64,000 nucleotides of DNA from Sinorhizobium sp. 6-70 (GCF_030124375.1 NZ_JASKLS010000002.1:325802-389801); one strand, 5' to 3'; positions 50,237 to 59,723 are shown, numbered from the stretch's first letter. The notes: generated from the sequence alone by a model not told the origin. Program-made: numbers and translations.

Positions 50237-53200
50237 ATGCGCGCGCTTGTCGGCCTTTTCCCCCTTCTTCTCACGCTCGCCTCCCTCGGCTCACCGGCTG
50301 TGGCGGCGGAAACGAACCGCACCGTCGAGATTACGCAAGACGGCGACTATTTCGGGTTCGATCTCCGCACCGAGCAGAACGTTTCGCTTCAGCAATGTGA
50401 GACCGCCTGCATCGCCGACCAGGCCTGCCGCGCCTTCACCTACAATCCAAAGGTGAAGTGGTGCTTCCTGAAATCCGACTTCAATCAGTTGAACACCTTC
50501 AAAGGCGCGATCGCAGGCAAGGTTGTCGAGACAGGCAGCGGCGAGCCCGATATCGGCGCGCCGCCACGTCTCTCCTTCATCTCGGACGATCTCCTGCAGC
50601 AGGCGCGTGACGTCAAGGCGAACCTTGCGCTCACCGAAGATCAGCAGGGTTTCGGTGTCAACGGCCTGATCGAAGCAGGACGGAGCGAGTTGACAGCCGG
50701 CAACGTCGAAAACGCGCTGAAGGCCTTTCGCGGCGCGGTGGCAATAACGCCAGATGACGGCGAGTTGTGGCTGGAGACGGCGCGTGCAGCCAACCGGATC
50801 ACCGGCAACACCGAGATCGCCGGCCAGGCAGCGCTTGCCGCCCTCAACGGCTACCAACTTACCCGCACGACTCAGAGCCGGGCAGACGCGCTTGCGGTTC
50901 TCGCCAGGGCACTCGAAAACGCGGAGAACTATCGCGCTGCGCTCCAGGCATACAAGGCGAGCCTCGAACTCGTGCAGGCGAATACGGTCGAAACGGCTTA
51001 CCTCGACCTCAAGGCACGGCAGGGTTTCCGCGTCACCGACCATACGATCGATGCCGACAGCGCCAGCCCACGCGCCTGCGTCCAGTTCTCCGAGCAACTC
51101 GTCAAGAGTGGAGCGGACTATTCCTCTTTCGTCACCCTCGACGGCAAGGCGCCGAAAGCGGTCGAAGCCAAGGGAAACCAGATCTGCGTCGAGGGGCTGG
51201 CCCATGGACAGCGCTACAAGCTGGTGCTGAGGCAGGGCCTGCCCTCCTCCGTCGACGAGGTCATCGAAACGCCCGTCAGCCTCGATATCTATGTCAAGGA
51301 TCGCTCGCCGATGGTGCGCTTTACCGGCGACAGCTTCGTCCTGCCGTCGACCGCCCGGCGCGGCATTCCGATCGTCTCGGTCAATACCGAGAGCGCCAAC
51401 CTCAAGCTCTATCGGGTCGGCGACCGCAGCATTTCTTCGCTGCTCGTGAATTCGCAGTTCCTGACCCAGCTCGACGGCTATAGCGAGGAACTCATTAAGG
51501 ATCAAAGCGGCGAACTCGTCTGGCAGGGCAGCATCGACATCGCCACCGAACTCAACAAGGAAGTGGTGACCAGCTTTCCGGTGGACGAGGCGCTCCCTCA
51601 ACGCAAGCCCGGCGTCTACGTCCTGACGGCGGTCTCGGGTACCGGCCTCAGTCAGGATTGGGACGCTCGCGCCACCCAATGGTTCGTGGTCTCCGACATC
51701 GGCATCTCGAGCTATGCCGGGACGGATGGGCTCACTGTCTTTGCCCGCTCGCTCGCAAGCGCAAAACCGCTCGAGGGCGTACAACTGCAACTCGTCGCGA
51801 AGAACAACGAAGTGCTCGGCACCGCAACGAGCGATGCGGAGGGCAAAGCGACCTTCGCCGCCGGCCTGATGCGCGGCACGGCAAGCATGACGCCCGCAGT
51901 CATCACGGCGAAGAAGGCCGACGCGGACTACGTCTTCCTCGATATGACCCGCGCCGGATTCGATCTTTCCGACCGTGGTGTCACCGGCCGCGCTGCGCCC
52001 GGCGCAATCGACCTTTTCGCCTGGACCGAACGCGGCATCTACCGCGTCGGCGAGACGGTGCATGCGGCAGCGCTTGCCCGCGACGTGAACGGCGCTGCGA
52101 TCGAGAACCTGCCGCTGACCTTCGTCTTCCTGCGCCCGGATGGCGTCGAGGACCGGCGCATGGTCAGCAATGGCGGCAAGCTCGGCGGCCACACGCTCGA
52201 CCTGCCGATTCCGGAAAACGCGATGCGCGGCACCTGGACCATGCAGATCTTCGCCGATCCGAGAGGGTCCGCGATCGGTGAAAAGCAATTTCTCGTCGAC
52301 GACTTCGTACCGGACCGCACCGAGTTCGATCTGACGAGCAAGGCAAGCGAGATCACCGTCGGCACACCGGTGCCTGTCTCGGTTGAAGGCCGCTATCTCT
52401 ATGGCGCGCCCGCGGCGGGCCTCACGCTCGAGGGGGAAGTCTCGATCAAGCCGACGCGCGAGAGCCCCGCCTTCAAGGGCTACGTCTTCGGCCTTGCCGA
52501 CGAGGAGGCGAGCGAAGACACCCGCCTGCCGCTCGAGGCGCTGGAGCCGCTGGACGAGAACGGCAGATCCGTGTTCGACGTCGATCTGACCGAGGTCCCT
52601 TCGACCACGCAATTGCTCAACGCCAATGTCACCGTGCGCATGCGGGAAGCCGGCGGCCGCGCCGTGGAGCGCTCGCTGACGCTGCCGGTCAAGCCGGAGG
52701 GACCGATGGTCGGCATCAAGCCGGAGTTTTCGGGGGATCTTGCCGAAAATTCGGTCGGGCGGTTCCACGTGATCGCGGTCGGAGAGGATGGCACGAAAAT
52801 GCCGATGCCCGGCCTGCTCTGGAAGCTGATCAGCGTCGAACGCAATTACCAATGGTATCGGGACGGAAGCGCCTGGAAATACGAGCCAGTCATTTCTACG
52901 AAACAGGTGGCGAACGGCACCATCGACGTAACCGCAGACGGTGCCACGATCGCCGTGCCGGTCGGCTGGGGCCGCTACCGCCTCGAGATCGAGACGGCTG
53001 CGATCGACGGTCCCGCCTCCAGCGTCGAGTTCGATGCCGGCTGGTATGTCGAGGCTACCTCGACTGAAACGCCGGACGGGCTAGAGATCGCGCTCGACAA
53101 GGAGAGCTACACGATCGGCGAGACCGCGAGACTCAAGGTCTCGCCGCGCTTTGCCGGCGAATTGCTGGTCACGGTCGGCACGGAAAACCTGATCACGACG

Positions 53201-55693
53201 AAGACGGCGACCATTGCCGAGACCGGCGGCGAGGTGGAATTGCCCGTGGCCGCCGGGTGGGGCGGCGGTGCCTATGTCACCGCGACGCTCTATCGTCCTG
53301 GAGAAGCCCAGGAGAGCCGCATGCCGATGCGGGCCATCGGCATCAAGTGGCTCGCCGTCGATCCGGCGGAGCGCAAGCTCGCAGTCACGCTCGACGCACC
53401 GGAGAAGATGCAGCCGCGCCAGCCTCTCGGCGTCAACCTCAAGGTGCGCGGCGCAGGCGCGAACGAGGACGCATACATCACAATCGCCGCCGTTGACTTG
53501 GGCATTCTGAACCTCACACGCTATGAGGCACCCGATCCGGACGGCTGGTACTTCGGCCAAAGGCAGCTCGGTCTCGAAATCCGCGACCTCTACGGCCGCC
53601 TGATCGACGGCTCGCTCGGAGCCACCGGCCGGCTGCGCACCGGCGGAGACGGCGGGCAAATGCCGCTGCAAGGCAGCCCGCCGACCGAAAAGCTGGTTGC
53701 CTTCTTCTCGGGGCCTGTGAAGCTCGATGCGGACGGCGAAGCAAAGGTCAGCTTCGATATCCCGCAGTTCAACGGCACGGCGCGGGTCATGGCCGTTACC
53801 TGGACGAAATCCGGCGTCGGCCATGCGGTCAAGGACGTCGTGATCCGCGATCCGGTCGTGGTGACCGCAAGTCTGCCGAAATTCCTGGCCCCGGGAGACC
53901 GCGCGGGGCTCAGGCTCGACATCGCCAACACGGATGCACCGGCCGGCGACTACCAATTGCAGGTGACGACAAACGGGCCCGTAACCGTCGAACAGACCGG
54001 CGCAGCCGAAACCGTGCATCTTGACGCCGGCGGCAAGACCGCCGTCACGCTGCCGCTGGCGGGCCAATATCCCGGAGACGGGCTCGTCACCGTGGCACTT
54101 TCCAATGCCTCCGGCTTGATGATCGAGCAGCCATTGAACGTTGCAGTCCGGCCGGCCGCCTTGCCGGTCACCCAGCGGCAGGTGGTCAATATCGCCGCCG
54201 GCAGCAGTCTGACGGTCGATGACCAGCTGCTCGCCGACAGCCTGCTGCAGGGCGCGTCCGTCAGTCTCAACGTCACCCGCTCGGCCGCCTTCGACATTCC
54301 GGCGCTGTTGATGACGCTCGACCGCTATCCCTATGGCTGCGCGGAACAGACGACGAGCCGGGCCCTGCCGCTCCTCTATCTCAGCGAACTCGCCAAACAG
54401 TCCGGCCTTGCCGACGACGGCGAGGTCACGAAGCGGGTGCAGGAGGCGATCTACCGCGTGCTTTCCTATCAGTCCTCCTCCGGCAGCTTCGGCCTTTGGG
54501 GACCCGGTTCGGGCGACCTCTGGCTCGACGCCTATGTGAGCGACTTCCTGACGCGGGCGCGCGAACAGAAATACGACGTGCCGGAACAGGCGATGGTGCA
54601 GGCGCTCGAAAATCTCCAGAATGCGCTGAGCTACGAGACCAGCGTCAAGGACCGCGGCAACGAGATCGCTTATGCGCTCTATGTGCTCGCCCGCAATCGC
54701 AAGGCGGCGATCAGCGACCTTCGCTATTACGCCGACACGATGCTCGATGATTTCCCGACGCCACTCGCCAAGGCGCATATCGCCGCGGCGCTGGGACTTT
54801 ATGGCGATGCCGCGCGCTCGCAGGATATCTTCGCGGCGTCCTTGAACATGTCGACCGGTTCCGGGCTCGTCAAAGTCAGCCTCGCCCGGTCCGACTACGG
54901 CTCGTCGCTGCGCGACGATGCGGCGGTGCTGGCGCTGGCCGCCGAAAGCCGTCCCGTACCGGCGATCATTCCGGAGCTTTCGAAGATCGTCGCGAGGGAG
55001 TGGCAACAGGCGCAATACACGAGCACGCAGGAACAGACCTGGCTGCTGCTTGCAGCACGTGCGATCCAGGGCGGCGACGAGGACATGAAACTCGACATCA
55101 ACGGCGCGCCGCGCACCGGGAGTTATGCCGCACGCATAACCGGGGACGCCCTCATCGAGCACCCGGTCGTCATTCGCAATAACGGCGCCGAAGCGATCTC
55201 CGCCGTGGTGACGACCGTCGCGGCTCCCGCCCAGCCACTGTCGGCGGGTGGTGATGGCTTCACGATCGAGCGCACCTACTACACGCTCGACGGCGCCGAG
55301 GCCAATGTCAGCGAAGCGCGGCAGAACGAGCGTTATGTCGTCGTGCTCAAGGTCACCGAAAGCAATGACTGGCCGTCGCGCGTGCTGATCACCGACCTGT
55401 TGCCGGCCGGGTTCGAGATCGACAATCCGAGCCTTGTCGATAGCGCGCAGCTTACGAATTTCGAATGGATCGGCGAAGTCGAGGCTGCCCACACCGAGTT
55501 CCGCAGCGATCGCTTTGTCGCGGCCTTCGATCGGTCGACCGGCGACAACCGGGAGATCACGCTTGCCTATGTCGTGCGCGCCGTGACCCCCGGCACCTAT
55601 GATCATCCGGCCGCAAGCGTGGAGGATATGTACCGGCCGCAATTCTCGGCGAGAACGGCAACCGGCCGCATGGAGGTGCTGGCAGCCCAGTAG
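50237..55693 (+). CDS. Bacterial alpha2-macroglobulin family protein (YfhM-like) with PAN/Apple domain
   Basis: 1818 residues, exported. The signal peptide (ALVGLFPLLLTLASLGSPAV) ends at AAETN and has no lipobox, so this is not a lipoprotein like E. coli YfhM. A PAN/Apple-type domain (about 30-95) shows CETACIADQACRAFTYN and WCFLKS. A TPR-like helical stretch (about 130-260) precedes the MG domains. The thioester motif is intact: Cys1368 and Gln1371 in YGCAEQTTSR. These proteins trap proteases in the periplasm. The next gene is pbpC, the standard partner for defence after wall breach. ATG 50237 has GGGAGGAC upstream. Confidence 0.93.
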   Translation: MRALVGLFPLLLTLASLGSPAVAAETNRTVEITQDGDYFGFDLRTEQNVSLQQCETACIADQACRAFTYNPKVKWCFLKSDFNQLNTFKGAIAGKVVETGSGEPDIGAPPRLSFISDDLLQQARDVKANLALTEDQQGFGVNGLIEAGRSELTAGNVENALKAFRGAVAITPDDGELWLETARAANRITGNTEIAGQAALAALNGYQLTRTTQSRADALAVLARALENAENYRAALQAYKASLELVQANTVETAYLDLKARQGFRVTDHTIDADSASPRACVQFSEQLVKSGADYSSFVTLDGKAPKAVEAKGNQICVEGLAHGQRYKLVLRQGLPSSVDEVIETPVSLDIYVKDRSPMVRFTGDSFVLPSTARRGIPIVSVNTESANLKLYRVGDRSISSLLVNSQFLTQLDGYSEELIKDQSGELVWQGSIDIATELNKEVVTSFPVDEALPQRKPGVYVLTAVSGTGLSQDWDARATQWFVVSDIGISSYAGTDGLTVFARSLASAKPLEGVQLQLVAKNNEVLGTATSDAEGKATFAAGLMRGTASMTPAVITAKKADADYVFLDMTRAGFDLSDRGVTGRAAPGAIDLFAWTERGIYRVGETVHAAALARDVNGAAIENLPLTFVFLRPDGVEDRRMVSNGGKLGGHTLDLPIPENAMRGTWTMQIFADPRGSAIGEKQFLVDDFVPDRTEFDLTSKASEITVGTPVPVSVEGRYLYGAPAAGLTLEGEVSIKPTRESPAFKGYVFGLADEEASEDTRLPLEALEPLDENGRSVFDVDLTEVPSTTQLLNANVTVRMREAGGRAVERSLTLPVKPEGPMVGIKPEFSGDLAENSVGRFHVIAVGEDGTKMPMPGLLWKLISVERNYQWYRDGSAWKYEPVISTKQVANGTIDVTADGATIAVPVGWGRYRLEIETAAIDGPASSVEFDAGWYVEATSTETPDGLEIALDKESYTIGETARLKVSPRFAGELLVTVGTENLITTKTATIAETGGEVELPVAAGWGGGAYVTATLYRPGEAQESRMPMRAIGIKWLAVDPAERKLAVTLDAPEKMQPRQPLGVNLKVRGAGANEDAYITIAAVDLGILNLTRYEAPDPDGWYFGQRQLGLEIRDLYGRLIDGSLGATGRLRTGGDGGQMPLQGSPPTEKLVAFFSGPVKLDADGEAKVSFDIPQFNGTARVMAVTWTKSGVGHAVKDVVIRDPVVVTASLPKFLAPGDRAGLRLDIANTDAPAGDYQLQVTTNGPVTVEQTGAAETVHLDAGGKTAVTLPLAGQYPGDGLVTVALSNASGLMIEQPLNVAVRPAALPVTQRQVVNIAAGSSLTVDDQLLADSLLQGASVSLNVTRSAAFDIPALLMTLDRYPYGCAEQTTSRALPLLYLSELAKQSGLADDGEVTKRVQEAIYRVLSYQSSSGSFGLWGPGSGDLWLDAYVSDFLTRAREQKYDVPEQAMVQALENLQNALSYETSVKDRGNEIAYALYVLARNRKAAISDLRYYADTMLDDFPTPLAKAHIAAALGLYGDAARSQDIFAASLNMSTGSGLVKVSLARSDYGSSLRDDAAVLALAAESRPVPAIIPELSKIVAREWQQAQYTSTQEQTWLLLAARAIQGGDEDMKLDINGAPRTGSYAARITGDALIEHPVVIRNNGAEAISAVVTTVAAPAQPLSAGGDGFTIERTYYTLDGAEANVSEARQNERYVVVLKVTESNDWPSRVLITDLLPAGFEIDNPSLVDSAQLTNFEWIGEVEAAHTEFRSDRFVAAFDRSTGDNREITLAYVVRAVTPGTYDHPAASVEDMYRPQFSARTATGRMEVLAAQ

Positions 55694-55700
55694 ACGCGCG

Positions 55701-57914
55701 ATGACTCTCTGGCGAAAGCTTTTCATCGGCTTGCGAAAGCCGTTACGTGAACGGACAAGGGTGCGCGGAAAAGGCGCTGTCCCGGCGTCACCCCCCTCTG
55801 CCGCCAATTCTGATCGTTCCCGACACTTCCCACGTCTTCAAGCGGCTGTCCTGATAGCCTTGCCCATCTGCCTGGTCCTGGCCGTGATCGCAGTCGTCGG
55901 CCTACAATGGGCGGACAAGGCCTTTCCGCCGCCGCTCGATGAGGCTGGCACCGTCTCAGCCGAGGTGCTGGACAAGGACGGGCGCCTGCTGCGCGCCTTC
56001 GCGACCAAGGATGGTCTGTGGCGGCTGAAGACCACCGTGGACGATGTCGACCCACGCTTTCTGAACATGTTGATCGCCTATGAGGACCAGCGCTTTCGGG
56101 AGCACCACGGTGTCGACCCCTTGGCGCTCGGCCGTGCGGCGCTGCAGTTCGTCACGAACGGCCGCATCGTGTCCGGCGCATCGACGCTCTCTATGCAGGT
56201 GGCAAGGCTGATCGAACCTCGCCGGGAGCGGACGCTGGCAGCGAAACTCCTGCAGCTCTTTCGCGCCATCCAGATCGAGCGTCGCCTCAGCAAGGACCAG
56301 ATCCTTGATCTCTACCTCACCCATGCGCCCTATGGCGGCAATCTCGAAGGCGTGCGCGCCGCGAGCCTCGCCTGGTTCGGCAAGGAACCGCGCCGTCTCT
56401 CGGTTGCCGAGGCGGCGCTTCTCGTCGCGCTGCCGCAACTGCCGGAAAAGCGCCGTCCCGACCGCAATCTCGGCGCCGCCGAAGCTGCCCGCAAACGGGT
56501 CCTCGGCCGCGCGGCGGTTGCCAACGCGATCGGGGACGGCGAGGCGGAACGGGCGGCTGTGGCGGCCATACCGACGCGGCGGCTCCAGCTTCCCGCCTAT
56601 GCAGCACATCTTGCCGAAGTGGCGCGTCGCAAGGAGCCGAAGATCCTTCAACACCATACGACGCTGCGACGCGACATTCAGCGCGGGCTCGAAACCGTCG
56701 CGCGCGAGGGGGCGGCGAAGCTCGGGCCGAAGGTCTCCGTCGCCATGGTAATGGCCGATGTCCGCACCGGCGAGATCGTCGGCGAAGTCGGTTCGGCCGA
56801 CTACTTCGACACAAGCCGCGCCGGCTGGATCGACATGACGCGGATCACCCGTTCACCGGGATCGACGTTGAAGCCCTTCATCTACGGGCTTGCCTTCGAA
56901 GAGGGACTGGTCGCCCAGGAAACTATCATCGAGGACCGGCCGGCGGATTTCTTCGGCTATCGCCCGCGCAACTTCGACATGAGTTACCAGGGCGATGTCA
57001 GCATCCGGCAGGCGCTGCAGCTCTCCCTCAATGTGCCGGCGATCCGCCTGCTCGATGCTGTCGGCCCCGCCCGACTGATGGTGCGCTTCCGCCGGGCCGA
57101 TGTGCGCCCTGCCCTGCCGCCGAATGAGGCACCGGGGCTCGCGATTGGCCTCGGCGGCCTCGGCATCACCTTGCGTGACCTCGTTCAGCTTTACGCGGGC
57201 CTGGCCAATCGCGGCTGGCCGGTGCGGCTCGGCGACGGCATTGAGGGCAAGGCGGGCCTGATCGACGGCGAGCCGCTGCTCTCGACCGTTGCCGCCTGGC
57301 AGGTCGCCGATATCCTCTCAGACGTATTGCCGCCCGCCGGCAGCCGGCAGCGCGGCATCGCCTACAAGACAGGTACCAGCTACGGCTATCGCGATGCCTG
57401 GTCCGTCGGTTTCGACGGCCGCTACGTTCTCGGCGTGTGGGTCGGGCGCCCGGACAACGGCGCAGTACCAGGTCTGACCGGTTACGGTGCCGCCGCACCG
57501 ATCCTGTTCGAAGGCTTTGCTAAATCGGGGATTGCCATCACGCCGCTGCCGGATCCTCCGGCTGGTGCGGTGCGACTTGCGCAGTCCGACCTGCCGATCA
57601 GCCAGCGGCGCTTTTCGATGACAGCGAGCGGCCTGCTTTCGGCATCGGCCCGCGAGCCGGCCCCGCAGATCGTCTTTCCGCCGGAGGGCGCGCGCGTCGA
57701 GCTTGGCGGGACCAACGGTGAAATGCTGATGCCGTTGACCCTCAAGCTGCAAGGCGGTCGCGCCCCGTTCCGATGGCTCGCCAATGGCCGGCCGTTACCC
57801 GATGTCACTCGCCGCCGCACTAGCCAGTGGCTCCCCGACGGCGGCGGCTATTCCACTCTCACGGTCATCGATGCTGCGGGGCGGGCGGCAAGCGTTCGCG
57901 TTTTTGTAGAGTAA
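55701..57914 (+). CDS. pbpC: Penicillin-binding protein 1C
   Basis: 737-residue bifunctional murein synthase-type protein. One N-terminal membrane helix (AVLIALPICLVLAVIAVVGL, about residues 50-70). The GT51 glycosyltransferase carries Glu128 in YEDQRFREHHGVDP, then SGASTLSMQVARL. The transpeptidase has the active Ser388 of STLK in RSPGSTLKPFIYG and the KTG motif in YKTGTSYGYRDAW. The C-terminal BiPBP_C domain ends the protein (PPEGARVELGGT, VIDAAGRAASVRVFVE). It starts 7 bp after the macroglobulin stop, the conserved pair order. Confidence 0.95.
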   Translation: MTLWRKLFIGLRKPLRERTRVRGKGAVPASPPSAANSDRSRHFPRLQAAVLIALPICLVLAVIAVVGLQWADKAFPPPLDEAGTVSAEVLDKDGRLLRAFATKDGLWRLKTTVDDVDPRFLNMLIAYEDQRFREHHGVDPLALGRAALQFVTNGRIVSGASTLSMQVARLIEPRRERTLAAKLLQLFRAIQIERRLSKDQILDLYLTHAPYGGNLEGVRAASLAWFGKEPRRLSVAEAALLVALPQLPEKRRPDRNLGAAEAARKRVLGRAAVANAIGDGEAERAAVAAIPTRRLQLPAYAAHLAEVARRKEPKILQHHTTLRRDIQRGLETVAREGAAKLGPKVSVAMVMADVRTGEIVGEVGSADYFDTSRAGWIDMTRITRSPGSTLKPFIYGLAFEEGLVAQETIIEDRPADFFGYRPRNFDMSYQGDVSIRQALQLSLNVPAIRLLDAVGPARLMVRFRRADVRPALPPNEAPGLAIGLGGLGITLRDLVQLYAGLANRGWPVRLGDGIEGKAGLIDGEPLLSTVAAWQVADILSDVLPPAGSRQRGIAYKTGTSYGYRDAWSVGFDGRYVLGVWVGRPDNGAVPGLTGYGAAAPILFEGFAKSGIAITPLPDPPAGAVRLAQSDLPISQRRFSMTASGLLSASAREPAPQIVFPPEGARVELGGTNGEMLMPLTLKLQGGRAPFRWLANGRPLPDVTRRRTSQWLPDGGGYSTLTVIDAAGRAASVRVFVE

Positions 57915-57972
57915 TTCCGTTTCTGGACCACTGAACGGCATCAGGCGCGGCGGGTTTCGGACGACTTTGCGC

Positions 57973-58007
57973 CCGTCCGCCGATCGTCCATTTAGATCGG
58001 CGGACGG
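57973..58007. terminator. Strong bidirectional hairpin after pbpC
   Basis: CCGTCCGCCGATC (57973-57985) and GATCGGCGGACGG (57995-58007) are perfect 13-bp complements with a 9-nt loop, between the convergent pbpC and DUF982 stops. A pyrimidine-rich tail follows on the plus strand. Confidence 0.75.
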
Positions 58008-58021
58008 CACTTCACTCTTCT

Positions 58022-58327
58022 TCACGCACGCCGGGTTGATTTGCCTTCACCCGCCTGCTGATGCGATGGATGGCCGGTCATCACGATCGGCATTTCCGCT
58101 TCAAGGCAGGCGGCGACGAAAGCCTCTCGGGCGATCGCGGCCGGCGTCATCCGGTTGAGCGCGCCGCGGCATGTGCGTACCGCACGTTCGTAACGCTGGC
58201 CATTGCGCAGCGGCCACTCGTTTTCAAGAAAATCCAGGGCTTCGTATACGGAATTGAAGGTGTGCTTGATACCACTTGAAAGGCGTACGGTGAGGGGATT
58301 TGTCCACGGAATCTCATTGAGAAGCAT
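58022..58327 (-). CDS. DUF982 domain-containing protein
   Basis: 101 residues, a small cytosolic family common in rhizobia, with no known function. Diagnostic blocks are VRLSSGIKHTFNSVYEALDF, ENEWPLRNGQRYERAVRTC and a C-terminal AREAFVAACLEAEM. A GGAGGAAGC site precedes the ATG. It is transcribed alone, divergent from the heat-shock gene across a 290-bp gap that holds the RpoH-type promoter and the ROSE leader. Confidence 0.8.
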   Translation of the reverse strand: MLLNEIPWTNPLTVRLSSGIKHTFNSVYEALDFLENEWPLRNGQRYERAVRTCRGALNRMTPAAIAREAFVAACLEAEMPIVMTGHPSHQQAGEGKSTRRA

Positions 58328-58492
58328 TGCTTCCTCCTTTCAGGCGCCATCAATGGATCGATGACACAGATATTGGCCCCGATCCCGGAAAATCAAGGCG
58401 CGAACGCGTCGAATTTTTTCACGATATTACAAAGACTTGCATCCCACTCCTTCAGTGCCGTCGGATCATCCCGGCTGCGGCTCGCACAACCC

Positions 58493-58520
58493 CTTGAAAC
58501 CGCTGCGGAAGTCACTAAAT
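58493..58520 (+). promoter_or_regulatory. RpoH (sigma-32)-like promoter of the first hsp20 gene
   Basis: CCCTTGAA around 58491-58498 (core CTTGAA, 58493-58498) and CTAAAT at 58515-58520 leave 18 nt between CTTG and the -10. This resembles alphaproteobacterial RpoH promoters (CTTG, about 17 nt, CYTAT-type -10). Transcription would start near 58527, leaving a leader of about 90 nt. Confidence 0.5.
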
Positions 58521-58526
58521 CGCAAT

Positions 58527-58624
58527 TGCGGGCCGCCTTTCGGGGCTCGCAGTCGAGGGGCATCGTCCTCTTCGACGCTGCTCCTCATCGTCCATGTTGC
58601 TCAAGGAGGATATGGCCATGAGAA
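58527..58624 (+). ncRNA. ROSE-type RNA thermometer in the hsp20 leader
   Basis: The last part reads CCATGTTGCTC then AAGGAGGATATGG. CCAT can pair with ATGG and TTGCT with the AGGAG ribosome site, which is the hallmark ROSE stem that hides the ribosome site at low temperature. Upstream are two more hairpins: GCGGGCCGCC/GGGGCTCGC near 58537-58559 and GTCGAGG/CCTCTTCGAC near 58561-58586. ROSE elements of rhizobial small heat-shock genes have this multi-hairpin layout directly before the start codon. Confidence 0.82.
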
Positions 58625-59097
58625 CAACACTCGACTTTTCGCCCCTGTCCCGGTCAAGCGTGGGATTTGACCACGTTTTCGACCTGCTTGACGCAGCGAG
58701 CCGTCTGGCGCCAACCGACAATTGGCCGCCCTACGACATCCTCCGCGTCGGCGATAACCAGTATCGCATCATCATGTCAGTCGCCGGCTTCGCGCCCGAC
58801 GAGATAACGGTTACGCACGAGCCGCAGCTTCTTGTCGTTCGCGGTGAAAAAGCCGGAGAAGACAAGGCGGAATATCTCTATCGCGGCATTGCTGGCCGCA
58901 ATTTCGACCGCCGCTTCCAACTGGCTGATCATGTGACGGTCACAGGTGCCAACCTCGCCAACGGTCTGTTGGCAGTCGATCTCGTCCGCGAGTTGCCCGA
59001 GCAGATGAAGCCACATCGGATCGAGATTCATCAGGCCGACGCACTGCCTCCGATCGAGGACCGCGAGCGGGCCGAAGGCGGCAAGCACGCCGCCTAG
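58618..59097 (+). CDS. Small heat shock protein (Hsp20/IbpA-like)
   Basis: 159 residues. The alpha-crystallin domain (about 35-130) includes YDILRVGDNQYRIIMSVAGF, FAPDEITVTHEPQLLVVRGE and the GLLAVDLVRELPEQ strand. The N-terminus MRTTLDFSPLSRSSVGFDHV is typical of the IbpA class A proteins of rhizobia. ATG 58618 is preferred over ATG 58612, which is only 2 nt from GGAGG. This ATP-independent holdase keeps unfolded proteins soluble. It is controlled by the ROSE leader and an RpoH-like promoter. Confidence 0.93.
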   Translation: MRTTLDFSPLSRSSVGFDHVFDLLDAASRLAPTDNWPPYDILRVGDNQYRIIMSVAGFAPDEITVTHEPQLLVVRGEKAGEDKAEYLYRGIAGRNFDRRFQLADHVTVTGANLANGLLAVDLVRELPEQMKPHRIEIHQADALPPIEDRERAEGGKHAA

Positions 59098-59121
59098 GGC
59101 GTGCTGGGTAGCTGCCCTAAT

Positions 59122-59154
59122 CGCCGAAGGCCGGCAAGCTCCGGCGCTTTGGCG
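59122..59154 (+). other. Intercistronic hairpin between the two hsp20 genes
   Basis: CGCCGAAGGCCGG and CCGGCGCTTTGGCG pair through a G-T wobble and a one-base bulge, enclosing a 6-nt loop in the 94-bp gap. It may attenuate or protect the upstream message. It does not cover the ribosome site of the second gene (AAAAAGGAG near 59178), so it is not a second ROSE. Confidence 0.45.
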
Positions 59155-59191
59155 GACGGCCATAAAAGACAAAAGAAAAAGGAGCTGAACA

Positions 59192-59704
59192 ATGAACGTA
59201 CGTGATCTCATTCCATGGGGCCGCGCCCAGGAGCACGTGCCGGCATCCTATCCCGATGTCGACCGCAATCCATTCCTGATGCTTCACCGGGAAATGAACC
59301 GCCTGTTCGACGACGTCTTCCGCAACTTCGATCAACGCATGCCGTTTGCGTTTTCGAACCAGCCGGGCTTCGGCTTCGGTTGGCCCAATGTCGAAGTCAC
59401 CGACCGTGATAACGAGATCAAGGTCACGGCGGAACTGCCCGGGCTCGAAGACAAGGATATCGAGCTGTCCTTCTCCGAGGGCGTCCTGACGCTGCGCGGC
59501 GAAAAGCGCGCCGAGAGCGAGGACAAGGAAAAGCAGTTTTCCGAACGCTACTACGGCCGCTTCGAACGGCGTATTCCGCTCGCATACGACATCGACGAAG
59601 GCCAGGTCAAAGCGACGTTCAAGAACGGCGTGCTGAGCGTCACGCTTCCGAAAACGGAGCAGAGCCAGAGCAAGTCCAAGCGTATTGCGATCGGGACCGA
59701 GTAG
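59192..59704 (+). CDS. Small heat shock protein (Hsp20 family)
   Basis: 170 residues, of a different Hsp20 class from its neighbour. The N-terminus RNPFLMLHREMNRLFDDVF is typical of the Hsp18/HspC type. The alpha-crystallin domain (about 60-155) has WPNVEVTDRDNEIKVTAELP, FSEGVLTLRGEKRAESEDKE and FERRIPLAYDIDEGQVKATF, with the C-terminal KNGVLSVTLPKTEQ. AAAAAGGAG precedes ATG. It lies 94 bp after the first hsp20 and is probably co-induced with it. Confidence 0.94.
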   Translation: MNVRDLIPWGRAQEHVPASYPDVDRNPFLMLHREMNRLFDDVFRNFDQRMPFAFSNQPGFGFGWPNVEVTDRDNEIKVTAELPGLEDKDIELSFSEGVLTLRGEKRAESEDKEKQFSERYYGRFERRIPLAYDIDEGQVKATFKNGVLSVTLPKTEQSQSKSKRIAIGTE

Positions 59705-59723
59705 AAGCCGGTAGCGCTTATCA

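Noticed and set aside
53081..55807. A 908-codon minus-strand frame, and a similar 853-codon one at 50291-52852
   Set aside because: Both are antisense to the macroglobulin gene, which has signal peptide, thioester motif and ribosome site; the reverse frames have none.
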